Positions 1-9,603 of a stretch of 25,246 bases of DNA are shown in pieces. Source of the stretch: Falciphora oryzae (taxonomy: Eukaryota; Ascomycota; Sordariomycetes; Magnaporthales; Magnaporthaceae); NCBI GenBank assembly GCA_000733355.1, contig JNVV01000017.1:180786-206031 (forward strand), read 5' to 3'. The position numbers and the translations under genes are program-made. The notes below the pieces were generated by a model. The model did no database searches and had not been told where the DNA came from. It was given only the letters and a program-made list of their open reading frames with translations. The first letter of the stretch is position 1. Every line of letters begins with the position of its first letter.

Positions 1-493
1 TTTTTTTTTTTTATACCAGTGCAACGTCGAGCTAGGAGTGTGGCCATGGGTATCTGAGGGATTCATCGACAGCTACATAGTTGACATGGAAAAGGAACAC
101 AAAACTCAATTTATTAGCTGTCTTCTCACCCATTTCTGTTAGCCATGGCCAATGCTAGTCTGGCTGGACTTTCAAAAACCTGAAATTGGCAATTGGGAAT
201 GGCATCGGCCGACTGGACAGGCCATGCGGGTCAGCTGGGCTTTCAGCCAGTTCCCTAATCAGATATTGTCACGACGATTCTTGCCAGAATCGGCGTAGCT
301 TGGCCAGTGGCTGTGCCAGCTGACACCCTTGCAGCCACCCAGATTCCCGCGCAGCGTAACAGACAAGAGGTCTCCGCGCTGCGCTGGCTGGCGGTCGGCG
401 TAAATGGCGAGGCAGTGCAACTTCTCGGCGCGGTGCCCGATGCCAAGAAAAAGAAGAAGTTCTGGAGCTATTTTTTCGCGGGGAGGAAAAAAC
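1..493. other. Intergenic, left edge
   Basis: No gene is supported here. The window opens with a 12-nt T run. The last 50 bases before position 494 are A/G-rich and lead into the ATG of the HET pseudogene, so they are probably its former promoter and 5' leader. Antisense open frames of about 200 codons in this stretch extend into the HET remnant and look like GC-rich shadows. Confidence 0.5.
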
Positions 494-2530
494 ATGGCGA
501 CGCCACAGGCCATTTCGATCGGCGCTTGACGTCGAAGGCAGACGAGCGGCCTCTGCTCGCCGCTCGGCGCGTCGTCGCGCAGCATCCGCCTCATCACCGT
601 CCTCCCCGGCGTCTGGTCCGAGCCGATAACGTGCAGGCTCAATGCGGCGCAGCTCCCTGCGGGCCAGACGCAGGCGCCCAGGCGGTACCGAGCGCTCTCG
701 CACGCGTGGAAGAACAACGGTGGCGCCGCAGACGTGCCCATCTTCGTCAATGGCGTCGCCGTCGCCGTCAGCGGCAACCTGTTTGCGGCCATGCGCCGCC
801 TGAGGCACCCGACCCGGGAGCCGTTCGAGATCTGGATTGACCCGCTCTGCATCAACCAGAAGGACGGCTCGGAGAGGATGCATCAGGTCTCGATGATGCG
901 TGACATCTCCGCCACAGCGAGGAGGTCATCGTCTGGCTCGGCGAGGCCGGCACCAACGACGACCTGGGACAGGCGCTGCTCCCCTCGCTCGGCGGCAGCA
1001 CGCCCGACGCCGCGGCCTCGTCTCGATCAGCCGAGGACGGGCTCGCGCCCATCGAGTGGCTCGCCGACGAGTGAGACCGGCCGAAGATCACGGCCTACGT
1101 CCGGTCCGTGGCCGCCAACGCGTCGAGCCCCCTGCTCAGTTCGGGAAGGCGGGGCATCTTTGGCGCCTTTGCGGTCATCTACCTGCTCTCGGAGCGGGTC
1201 CCCGCGTCCGAGGTCAAGCATCTTCGGCACATCGACTATCCACGCCCATCGTTAGGGGCCTGTACGCCATCATGGAGATGCCGTGGGTAGGTGGATCGCA
1301 TCTCTTCCCGTGCGGGATTCTGTCCCCCCCCGCCCTACTGACTGGCGCAAAATCGATTCACAGTGGCGGCATATGTGTGTAGTGCGGGAAACGGTGGTGG
1401 CCAAGAAGGCCACCATCCACTACGGTGGGATGTCGACGCCGTGGGACATATTCTCGCGGGCGGCCCTCGAGTACGACCGGACGTACCTGCTGGCCAAGGC
1501 CAACTCGGTCTACCCCTACCTCCGCGACGGAAAGCCCCTTGTGCACTTCGCCAGGATCGTGTCCCAGGTCGAGTCGACGAGGCGGCTGTGGGAGGGCGTC
1601 AACACGTCGCTGCTGCCCCTGCTGCGGGATTTCCGGTCCCGGGAGACCACCGACGAGCGCGACAAGGTATTCGCGCTCATCTGACTGGCCAGGAATTGGG
1701 GGCGGGGCATCCGCGTCACGCCCGACTACGGGCTGCGGCCGAGCCGGGTGCTGTGGGAGACGGCGACAAGGCTGATCGCCGGCACGCAGCCGCTGTCAGT
1801 CCTGGCCGGCACCCTCCAGCAGTACAGCACCGGGTGGGCGCTGAACCCGTCGTGGATCCCGGACTGGTCGTGCCCGCCCAAGGTGCACGAGAACGTCCGG
1901 CTGGCTAACGCGCCCCTCTACGACGCCGCCAGGGGCCGGACGGGCCCGTCAAGGTCCACGGCCTGTGGACGCTCGAGACCACTGGCTGCCTTGTCGACAG
2001 CGTCGCGGTCGTCGGCCAGGAGCTGCCCGCGGACACCAGGGGCGGCGGCGACGGTGGCGGCCTCAACAGCAGGTTGCGGATGATTATTACGGAATGGGAG
2101 AGGGTCATCCCGGAGAGGCTGGGGCCGGGGGCCTACGTCGGCGGCGGCGGGACCACAGCGGACGCCTTCTGGCGCCTGCTGTGCGGCGACACAGTACCAC
2201 AAGGACGTCGGGGAGGACGAGTCGATCCGCAAGGTCGGGTTCCGGAGGGCGACAGCCGCTACCGCCTCCGCCTTTGAGGAGTGGCGCGGGGGGGGACAGC
2301 CAGGGCATGGAGAACCGGCGGACCTCCATCATAGCCGGGTACTGGCAGGAGTCCGGGGGTGGGGCCGTGCAGAGCCGCAACGCGTTCCACCACGCCGTCG
2401 AGTGCGCGTCGGGGGACAGGCGCATCTTCGCTACGACGAAGGGATACGTCAGGACGGGGCCGAGCGGCGTCCGGGAGGGCCACGACGTGGTCGCGCTGTC
2501 GCGCAGCTCTCTGCAAAAGCAGATCATCCA
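494..2530 (+). pseudogene. HET-domain (heterokaryon incompatibility) gene, broken
   Basis: HET proteins (PF06985) trigger heterokaryon-incompatibility cell death in fungi. Family landmarks appear in order but in changing frames. The ATG at 494 is followed by a TGA at 527. Then come YRALSHAW (from about 677), WIDPLCINQKD (about 833), HSEEVIVWLGEAG (from 913, after a one-base loss near 908), a TGA at 1072, and LYAIMEMPW (about 1260, frame changed again). An ancestral intron is still readable at 1287-1363 (GTAGGT ... CTGAC ... ACAG). It joins to RETVVAKKATIHYGG and then DKVFALI, followed by a TGA at 1682. Further frame changes fall near 1930, 2190 and 2290, and the usual HET tail block (RRIFATTKGYVRTGP, VREGHDVVAL) ends near 2505. 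The expected C-terminal segment after that is absent, so the 3' end is probably truncated. The decay is by indels and nonsense without AT enrichment. The assignment to HET is secure; the exact ends are approximate. Confidence 0.9.
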
Positions 2531-4332
2531 AAATTGGCTACCTAAAGCATGCAGAAGATGCTCTTTGCAAATGCGAAGTCGCCGGGACTGCATAAGGTTC
2601 TTCTCTCTTTGCGAAGCCTCAGGCCAAATCAGTAGTTGGTCGGTGACGACCAGCGAATCCCTGGTGTTGCATGTTTTTTTTTTGGGAACTTTTCGTTTCC
2701 ATTCCAACTTTTTAGCGATCCGCGAACTTAAATGGGCCCTCCTGCGCCGTTTCGCTGCAGCGGCTGATGCTAATGGTTTGGCTGTGGTTGAGACGGGGTA
2801 TCGATGACGGGCCGAGATAAAATCGCTGCAGCGAAGAATAGAGCAGGGGCCATTTTTTGCAATAACAAACGGCGAAAACTGGAAGCTGCGCGCCCGGGAA
2901 ACTTTTGGAGGGAGACCGGAGGTCTTCTTTCTAGCGGGAACCGGAAAGAGCCAGTCCGGACCATCGAGCGGTTTCAGCGGGTTTAGACGCAAAGTAGCAA
3001 CTCCGCGTTGAGCCGCGGACGCTATAAGGTGCAAAACCGATGGGGTTATAACAGCGATGACCACACCTGGCAGGCTAGTGGGGCCCTCAGGGCACAGCCC
3101 CAGAAGGAAGAGGCAGACTAGTACCCGAAAACGAGCCCGCCCCGAGGTCTTTGGCCCAATGCCTCTTCCATCAAGCAACCTGGACGACCTCGGCCTGTTC
3201 GTGGAGAACGCGGTGTTCCGATACCCGACCGAAGTCAAGCAGGATGAGATGCGTCCTCGCCTCTGTCAATCGGCCTCCAGGTCCGGACTGCGGGGCACCG
3301 CTCGGGACAACGGTATAACCAACCGTCCACTGCCAACCGGGCGTGGGACTCCCGGAGGCGGCGTTCTGCCCACGCTTCCAGCGCAGGGAGACAGACTCGC
3401 TATTCGCCATCTCCGCCCAAATCGGCAAATTCGAGCGGGGGCAAGGGAGAGCCCCTGGCGACGTTCGTCCAGAGAGGGGGCGTTGCAACAAGTGCTGAGG
3501 GACGCAGGCGGCCGACCTCCGCACACGCCTATATAGCATATGTGCGATGGAAACAAAGATCTGGATATCCAGCGACGAGTCCAGGACCTCATGGTGGCCT
3601 GGGGTTTCCACCATCGACAACACCCTCTCAGACGACGCTACAAGACTGGGGTAAACTGTCTCAGCTTTCAGCTCTTTCTTGCATAAAGCCACAAAGGCCC
3701 TAGAAAGACACAGATGGATGCCCGGTCCAAATCTTTCGAGTGTGTAATATGTCTTGAATGCCACCAGGTCTGTCGCAGCAACAAGAATCTTCTACGCACC
3801 CCAACGAAAGATGCAAGTGGGGTCGGATGCCGGGGAATACGCGGCAAGCAACCCCTTCGAATGTCCCGAAAGGAACTACAACGGCTGGCGATCTGCTCTA
3901 CTCCCTTGCCCAGCCCGGTCTTTGGCCTACCGAGGGTTTCGTGGCTTGGCCCAAATGCTGTCGATTGCCTCCTCTCTGTATTATGTCCGGAAGGTCAGGC
4001 ATCGGGGAGACTGGGCCCAGACCGCTCTTTACATCGCATTCGATCCCGATTCTCGTCACCATCTCCTAGATTTGTCCTCGCCAAGTCTTCCACAACGGGC
4101 TTCGGTCCCCCATTTACAAACGCAGATTCGAAACGGCAGACGCGGCGCTACGAAAGGACAATCTATATCGCCGTCCAGGGGTTCTTTTGACCGTGGAACT
4201 TTGTATAACTCAAAGGGGCCAAGCAGCCAAGGACTCCGCCGACATTCCGTAGACAGGCCCGGAGATCTAGAAGGTATTTATTCTCGGGTTTCAGGCTCGC
4301 AACACTGCTGACACAGTGAACCAACCAATCCT
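2531..4332. other. Gene-poor stretch between HET remnant and HeLo gene
   Basis: No recognisable gene is present. A small plus-strand frame starts at an ATG at 3159 (MPLPSSNLDDLG...) and reads protein-like for about 30 residues, then turns into low-complexity sequence; I do not recognise it. A minus-strand frame at 3764-3171 contains FGPGIHLC, discussed among the rejected items. The decamer CGCTGCAGCG occurs twice (about 2753 and 2824). The 3' flank of the HeLo-pseudokinase gene begins at 4332. Confidence 0.4.
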
Positions 4333-6123
4333 CTAAACCGAGATGCTGTTAAGGCGAAGTAACACCTTCTCGATGAAGCGGACGCCAATCAGGATCCCGT
4401 CCTCGTCCTTCATGTCCTCCTCGTCCCCAAAGTCCCCGTTGTTGCTGTCCAGGCACGTGAGGCAGGTGACCACGACGGCCGCGTACCGGTCGCCCATGCG
4501 TGCCGGCAGCTTCGCCCTGGCCAGCCGCACGAGGTGGTCCTTGAGCTTAACCCGGCGTTGGAGGTCCGAGGCGGTAAGCCCCATGCCCAGCCCTACCCTC
4601 TGGAATGCCTCCGTTAAAATGCCAACGCCGTCTCCCTTCTCGGCCATATCCAACACTTCGCTCGGGTACCCCCGGCCTCCGCCCCCCGCGTCCACGGCCG
4701 CGTACCCGACGAAGCTGCGCCCGACGCCCAGCTCCAGCAGGCACACTCCCAGGCTGTACACGTCGTGCTGCATAATGTAGTCCTCCTGCGCGCGGAGGCC
4801 TTGCCGCGATGGGTGGCGGTACAGGTCGCGCTGCCAGTCGTCGTCGCCGGCCCGTGCCGTATGCGCCGTCGCGCCGCGGAACGAGTCGAAGCCGACCAGG
4901 AACGCGGACCCGAACGGCTTTTCCCGCCGCTGCCCGGAATGGTCGAGCTCCGTGCCCAGCAGCATAACGGTCTCGGGCCGGATGTTTTTATGCACGAAAT
5001 CGCACGTGTGCAGAAAGCTAACGGCCTCAGCCAGCTGCCGCGCGACGCCCAGGACGGCCGAAAGGCTGCACGCTATCGGTATGGTGCCGGCCGCGAGGTG
5101 CTGGCGGAGGCTCGTGGGGGCCTCAAATTCGAGGGGGATGCTGAACACGATGTCGATGGAGGCGAGACGTTTCGTTTCGGCGTCGCGGTGCTTGACGAGG
5201 CCCTGGCATTCCAAGATTCCGCATCCGGATTGGACGTGCTGGAGCTTTTTGGCCAGCGTTTCGGCGTCGGCCCGGATTCTCGTCGCGTCAATCCCTGATG
5301 TCAACGGGATCGAGTCAACGGCGTACGTCTTGGATGAGGCACCCGCCCGCTTGACTAATTTTGTCGTGGAGAAAGGCACATTTTCAAGCGTGGCCCAGTC
5401 GAGACCGTTCGCTGGGAGGCTGATGTGGATGTTGTTTGCTTCGCCCCTGATGGAGACGCGGAGCTTCTGTGCAGAGACAAGCGTCGAATTGCTGGTTGGA
5501 GTCTGGAGGCTCATCGTCGCAGTCACGCCCGGCGCCGGCACCTGCGCCGATCTGGCAAGCTCCGAGTCGATAGCCCCGTCGGCGACGCGCATCATCAGGA
5601 ACCAGGACGGGTCGAAGATGTGCTGCCACCGTTCCAGACTCGCGACGGTTTCGTCGAGCGAGTCGCGGACGATCATATACTTCCAGCGGTTGACACCGCC
5701 GACGTCCTTGTTGTCGCCGCCCGTTTTCTGCACGACCGATTCGATTTTGCTGATGGCGAGCGAGAATTTGCTTTTGAGCATCTCGAGCACCTGCACCTGG
5801 ATGCGGCAGTGCTCTTCCCCCAGCGTATTGACGACCCTGCCGAGAAACTCGATTTGCAGGGCGGTCCGGCTCCACATGGCTTCGACGATGAGGATCCTTT
5901 CCCGGATGCCCTCATTTGCGCCTTTGAAGGACTGGTACGCCTTTATTAGGATCGCGCCGTACCTGGCGCGGCAGCAATCGATGGCGCCGGGCCGTTTGTC
6001 AACGCCTCAATTGCTCCCGCAACAGCAAAGCGCAGGAAAAAGGGAGCGGGGCGGGCGGAGGACTCACTTGAGACAGAGGTCTGCCCCTCCAAGGGCAGCC
6101 AGGATTAGTTCTGCCGAAGCCAT
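4333..6123 (-). CDS. HeLo-like helical bundle fused to a degenerate kinase domain (pseudokinase)
   Basis: Two exons, 6123-6068 and 5962-4333, flank a 105-nt intron (GTGAGT donor, TTGAC branch, CCAG acceptor). They give 562 codons including TAG, so 561 residues. The start MASAELILAALGGADLCLK spliced to YGAILIKAYQSFKG matches the usual beginning of fungal HeLo-type proteins. Residues 1 to about 150 are amphipathic helices (SFKGANEGIRERILIVEA, WRYM-like block, FDPSWFLMM) of the HeLo/prion-inhibition type, a membrane-active bundle in characterised relatives such as HET-S and HELLP. Residues about 215-540 have a kinase fold without catalytic residues. The VAIK lysine position reads AVDS (about 233-236), HRD reads HKN (343-345) and DFG reads GFD (376-378). 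Structural blocks such as LYRHPSRQG and HDVYSLGVCLLELG remain. It is divergently paired with the kinase at 6577. The reading frame is intact. A signalling role in cell death is inferred from architecture only. Confidence 0.88.
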
Positions 6124-6576
6124 TTCCCCAGCTGGATTTCGAGGTTTTCTGATCTCGGATAGTCCTGACCTGGGATCCTTGAGGTTGAAGGCCGCCCTGG
6201 CGCGAGGCGACGTGCCGAGCCAAGCCACAGCTGAAAGCTGACCAGCCAGACCCCTCGGGCGTTTGGGCCCGACGCGTCGCATCACGGGGACGAGAACACC
6301 CCTCCTTGTTCCAACGAGCCGCAGCGGTCTAGCCTCTTCTGTATTTGGCGTAACTGCTCATGCTCAGCCCAACTGTTGCATAAAGCATGGCCCCCGACCG
6401 CCCGGCCTTTCAGCATCAATCACCAACTCTCGTCGCACATGTTGCTTTTCTAGTCGAGGAGGCACGCATAGTCGGGTGCCCAGCAACGGACACCGCAATC
6501 CGAGCCCTCGTCCAAAGAGAAACGTGCCTTTGCCTTGATTGAACCGGGAGTGACGCCTGTGGGGAGGGAATCAAAA
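6124..6576. promoter_or_regulatory. Shared intergenic region of a divergent gene pair
   Basis: These 453 bases separate the ATG of the HeLo-pseudokinase (minus) from the ATG of the repeat-bearing kinase (plus). All promoter elements of both must lie here or in leaders, which makes coordinated expression likely. I see no convincing TATA box. A GCATAAAG stretch near 6380 is the closest candidate for the plus gene. The kinase start is TCAAAAATGG at 6577, a good fungal start context. Confidence 0.5.
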
Positions 6577-8535
6577 ATGGGGCTCCGCGACATCCTCGCC
6601 AACATTTTTGACCGGGACGGCCGCATTCCCCAGGTCGGCTACATTTGCCAGGAAGACATCACTCGCAAGACCTACGTCGTTGGCAACACCAACATCGTTG
6701 GCAACACCAACATCATTGGCAACACCAACAACGAGCCGCTGATTGTTGCCCCTCCCCAGCCTCCCGACCATCCACCACGGCTCGCGCCACGCCCGCTAGG
6801 ACACGGGACCCCGCCGCCCGGAGCACGGCCCGCGTCGGTCCCCGCCGAGCAAGCTACGGCAATGCCCGCAAAGCCGCCCCCGCGGATTATTGCCCTTCCC
6901 CCACTTTCCAACGATCTACCACGACCCGCGCTGCCCCCGTTAAGATACGGGACCCCGCCGCCCGGAGTACGGCCTACGTCGGTCCCCGCCGAGCGAATTA
7001 CGGCAATGCCCCCAAAGCCGCCCCCGCGGATTGTTGCCTTTCCCCCACCTCCCAACGATCCACTACGACCCGCGCCGCCCCCGCTAAAATACGGGGCCCC
7101 GCCGCCCGGAGCATGCCCCACGTCGGTCCCCGCCGAGCGAGCCACGGCAATGCCCGCAAGGCCGCCCCCGCTGAGCCGGCTCCTCTCCGACCTCGTCCTC
7201 GACTCCAAGCTCGAAACCGTCGACTTCGGCACCTGCGTCCAGCACACATTCCTCCGCCCCGGCCGATCGGCGGGCGAGCGCTACGTCAGGGTCGAGGAGC
7301 GGTGGGCGCGCGAGGCGACGCTGGGGGAGGGCGGCCACGGCGTCGTGTACCGGGAGAGGCTCGAGGGGCAGGCGACGCTGCGGGCGGTCAAGGAGATCAA
7401 GAAGAGCGTGTGCGCCGAGCTGGACTACTCGAGGGAGCTGGAGGCCATTGTCAAATTTTCCCATCCCAAGGTTCGTCTCATCTGCATTTCCCTCATCCGA
7501 CCAGTGACTGAGACTGCCCTGCCTTTTAACAGTACGCCCACTGCTTCGTCACCTCCAACGGGTGGTTCGAGGTCGGCGATTCCATCTTGATCTCGATGGA
7601 ATATCTTGCTTTCGGAGACCTCGAGGCCCACATTGCGCACCCCCTTGCAGAGAATGAGGCCCGTCAGATTTCCTCCCAGGTGCTCGAGGGTCTCGGGTAC
7701 ATGCACGAGAACGGCTTTGTGCATCGCGACCTGAAGCCAGGGGTAAGTCCAAAGCTGCCGAGGCCAAGCCCCTTTAAAGCCCTGAAACTGAACTGTGGTC
7801 CGCCTCGTACAGAATATTATGGTCGTGTCCAAAACACCAAAGTGGTTCGTCAAAATTTCCGACTTCGGAGTCAGCAAGCGCCGGCTGCCCGACGTTACGC
7901 TGCAATACACATCCAAGTGGCTCAGCGTCAATTACGCAGCCCCTGAGCAGTTCGGGCTCGGGGTGGACGTTGGCGCGGCGCGGAGGTCCCCTTTCGCCAT
8001 GGACATCTGGTCGCTCGGCGCTGTGGCCTACCGTGTTCTCACAAACAGCGTCCCGTTCCAGCTGGGAGACCTCGCCGCGTACGTATACGGCTCGCCGGAC
8101 AAATTCCCCGCCTCGAGGCTGCGGAGCTTCAGCGTCTCCGAGCTGGGCGTCGATTTCGCCGCAACGGTCATGACCCCGCTGCCGGCATCCAGACCCTCGG
8201 CTGCCACCGCTTTGGAACATCCTTGGTTCCGTGCATCGCTCGCCGCTGCTAGCGAGGGTCAGGGACCCAGGTAAGCTCGTTATCTGTCTTTCAATCCGAC
8301 GGTTTGTTTGTTCTAACTCCTCCGCCACCGCCACAGCAATCCCCAGGCCGCACCTTCTAAGAGCGCGGAAGACGACACGCGAGCTTCGGATGCCTCGGCC
8401 GCTTGGAGCACGGTTCCTTTTGAGGGGACCATCGAGACGACTGTCACGCACGTGTCGCTAACAAAGACAAAGCCACAGAAAGATCCAATGTATTACCGAA
8501 ACCCAGAGAGGGAGAGGGAAAAGAGGGAAAATTAG
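6577..8535 (+). CDS. Ser/Thr protein kinase with N-terminal GNTN repeats and proline-rich repeat linker
   Basis: Four exons (6577-7470, 7533-7742, 7813-8270, 8337-8535) make 587 codons including TAG, so 586 residues. The introns are 62, 70 and 66 nt; the third has a CTAAC branch site. Residues 34-51 are three tandem units of V/I-G-N-T-N. Residues about 70-198 are a 48-residue proline-rich repeat in nearly three copies. The kinase domain runs from about 238 to 510 and looks active: glycine loop LGEGGHGVVY (249-258), AVKEIKK with Lys272, Glu287 in helix C, HRDLKPGN (362-369), DFG (385-387), APE (411-413), MDIWSLG (431-437), HPWF near the end. A 75-residue polar tail follows. There are no transmembrane segments. 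The earlier TTG-initiated frame start at 6535 is not credible in a fungus. The neighbouring divergent pseudokinase suggests a joint signalling role. The substrate is unknown; the kinase assignment itself is firm. Confidence 0.92.
6675..6732 (+). repeat. 18-bp tandem repeat encoding V/I-G-N-T-N-I units
   Basis: The unit GTTGGCAACACCAACATC is repeated about three times, with one base change in the third copy (ATT for GTT) and AAC at its end. The near-identity at DNA level points to recent expansion. In protein it gives VGNTNI, VGNTNI, IGNTNN, a six-residue period with alternating beta-branched and Asn/Gly positions, as seen in beta-solenoid and amyloid-forming motifs. Confidence 0.95.
6790..7170 (+). 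repeat. 144-bp tandem repeat (48 residues, proline-rich)
   Basis: The segment containing GTPPPG, RPTSVPAER, TAMP and KPPPRI recurs at an exact 144-nt spacing; the GGG(A/G)CCCCGCCGCCCGGA core lies at 6805, 6949 and 7093. The copies differ by scattered substitutions, several synonymous. The frame is kept, so copy-number change would alter only the length of the linker between the GNTN repeats and the kinase domain. Confidence 0.93.
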
Positions 8536-8616
8536 CAGAGCACCGCAGAGGCGGACGTGCCGCGGTGGACGATGAGGTCATTCCGAGGAGTTATCTCGGA
8601 ACCCGCAAGACGGTAA

Positions 8617-8642
8617 GGCAGGCAGGCAGGCAGGCAGGCAGC
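8617..8642. repeat. GGCA tetranucleotide microsatellite
   Basis: Six GGCA units in a row plus two bases, read directly in the sequence. Confidence 0.97.
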
Positions 8643-8845
8643 ATTTTGGTCGGCCAACCAAGCTGCCTGCCTTGGCCCTTGCAAGGGCGCAGTGGAGTAC
8701 GCCTGTGGAAATGATTGCCTTACCACCACATATATGCCAGCACACGAGCACAGAAATTGAAGGGGGCTATCCTGAGCCATTTCGGATGGACCATCCGAAG
8801 ACTGACACGGGAGAAGTCAGCTAGAACACTGATTGGATAAAATCA

Positions 8846-8884
8846 GCCGCTGGGCAGGCCGTCGTCAAGCTGCTGCTCGAGAAG
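8846..8884 (+). pseudogene. Ankyrin-repeat scrap
   Basis: The frame reads AAGQAVVKLLLEK, the second-helix block of a fungal ankyrin repeat (typical form GHEAVVKLLLEKGA). Nothing recognisable remains on either side. It closely resembles the ankyrin debris on the other side of the NLR gene. Confidence 0.6.
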
Positions 8885-8948
8885 CCAACCATAACAGATT
8901 TGCTAAGGAAATGCTAGCGAACCTGTTAGTTCGATACATGCAAATTAG

Positions 8949-9232
8949 TAATAACGTTAATTGACCAGATAAAAATGACATGCAGAGGTAGAAAAGGCTG
9001 CGGAGAATTGATTGCCGTTATCCATTCTTCCGTATCGCGTGCGTGGGCTGGTGGTGCGCGAACGTTGTCGAGTTGAGCCTGGGTAAAACCTGCACGCGGG
9101 CAAATCGACAACATTCGCGCACCACCACGCCCACGTATGCAATACGGAAAAAAATGTATAACAGCAATCAATTCTTTGCGGCTTTCTCTGCCGTTGTATA
9201 TCGATTTTATCTGGTAATCAACGTTGTTATTG
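8949..9232. mobile_element. Long imperfect inverted repeat, foldback/MITE-like
   Basis: The left arm (8949 to about 9075) and the right arm (about 9098-9232) are reverse complements over nearly their whole length, with scattered mismatches and small indels. For example, GTGGTGCGCGAACGTTGTCGA at 9051 pairs with TCGACAACATTCGCGCACCAC at 9105. The outer ends pair through ACCAGATAAA-like and AATAAC stretches. The loop is only about 20-30 nt. No transposase is encoded and I cannot identify a clear target-site duplication. A miniature foldback element or a head-to-head duplication of a shorter element would both fit. Confidence 0.75.
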
Positions 9233-9603
9233 ATCCAGCGCGGATGTCTGTCGACTAGGCACGCGTGCAGCCTCGTGCGGGGTATGCCATTTTGAGGTCA
9301 TCGAGTCTGAGCCTTTGAAACTATACCAGCCCGCGAATCTAATGAGCTCTGCCAGAGCTTCGAGCTGAACAATAGGGCCCAATAGGATTGGAGCGATTAG
9401 CCACGCATCATTAGGCATCAACGGGCCAGCGAACATGCACCGGTCGTCCTCCGTCTCCATCCTCGACGACGTCCATCCGGAGTCGGGGACGGCTCCAGCG
9501 ACGAAAAGACTGCAGCGTCCGCCTCTTCTACTGGCATCATTCGTCCTGGTGCAGCCCTTGTCGGAACCAAGCAGAGTCAAAACGCGCCATCACCGCCGGC
9601 GGA

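Larger units (their letters stand above)
8536..9603. other. Intergenic with microsatellite, ankyrin scrap and foldback element
   Basis: No intact gene lies here. It holds a GGCA microsatellite, a short ankyrin-repeat scrap and a large inverted repeat, listed separately. The last 170 bases before the NLR start contain an ATG at 9435 whose frame overlaps the NLR start in another phase. If transcription begins upstream of it, it would act as an overlapping upstream ORF. A second frame through 9440-9600 has no stop but is not recognisable. Confidence 0.5.

Noticed and set aside
2753..2833. Repeated CGCTGCAGCG palindrome
   Set aside because: Two copies of a 10-nt palindrome in GC-rich DNA without further shared sequence are not enough to call an element.
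2105..3238. 377-codon minus-strand open frame
   Set aside because: Half of it is antisense to the HET remnant, it has no domain signature, and its composition (Arg/Pro-rich) is that of a GC-rich shadow frame.
3171..3764. Minus-strand frame with FGPGIHLC, resembling the cytochrome P450 haem-binding signature (FxxGxxxC)
   Set aside because: No ExxR, no helix-I motif and no other P450 block is found upstream on that strand, and the glycine after the cysteine is replaced. One short motif in an unsupported frame is likely chance.
4952..6241. 429-codon plus-strand frame
   Set aside because: Antisense to the HeLo-pseudokinase gene, which has a coherent splice site, start and domain order; the plus frame shows nothing recognisable.
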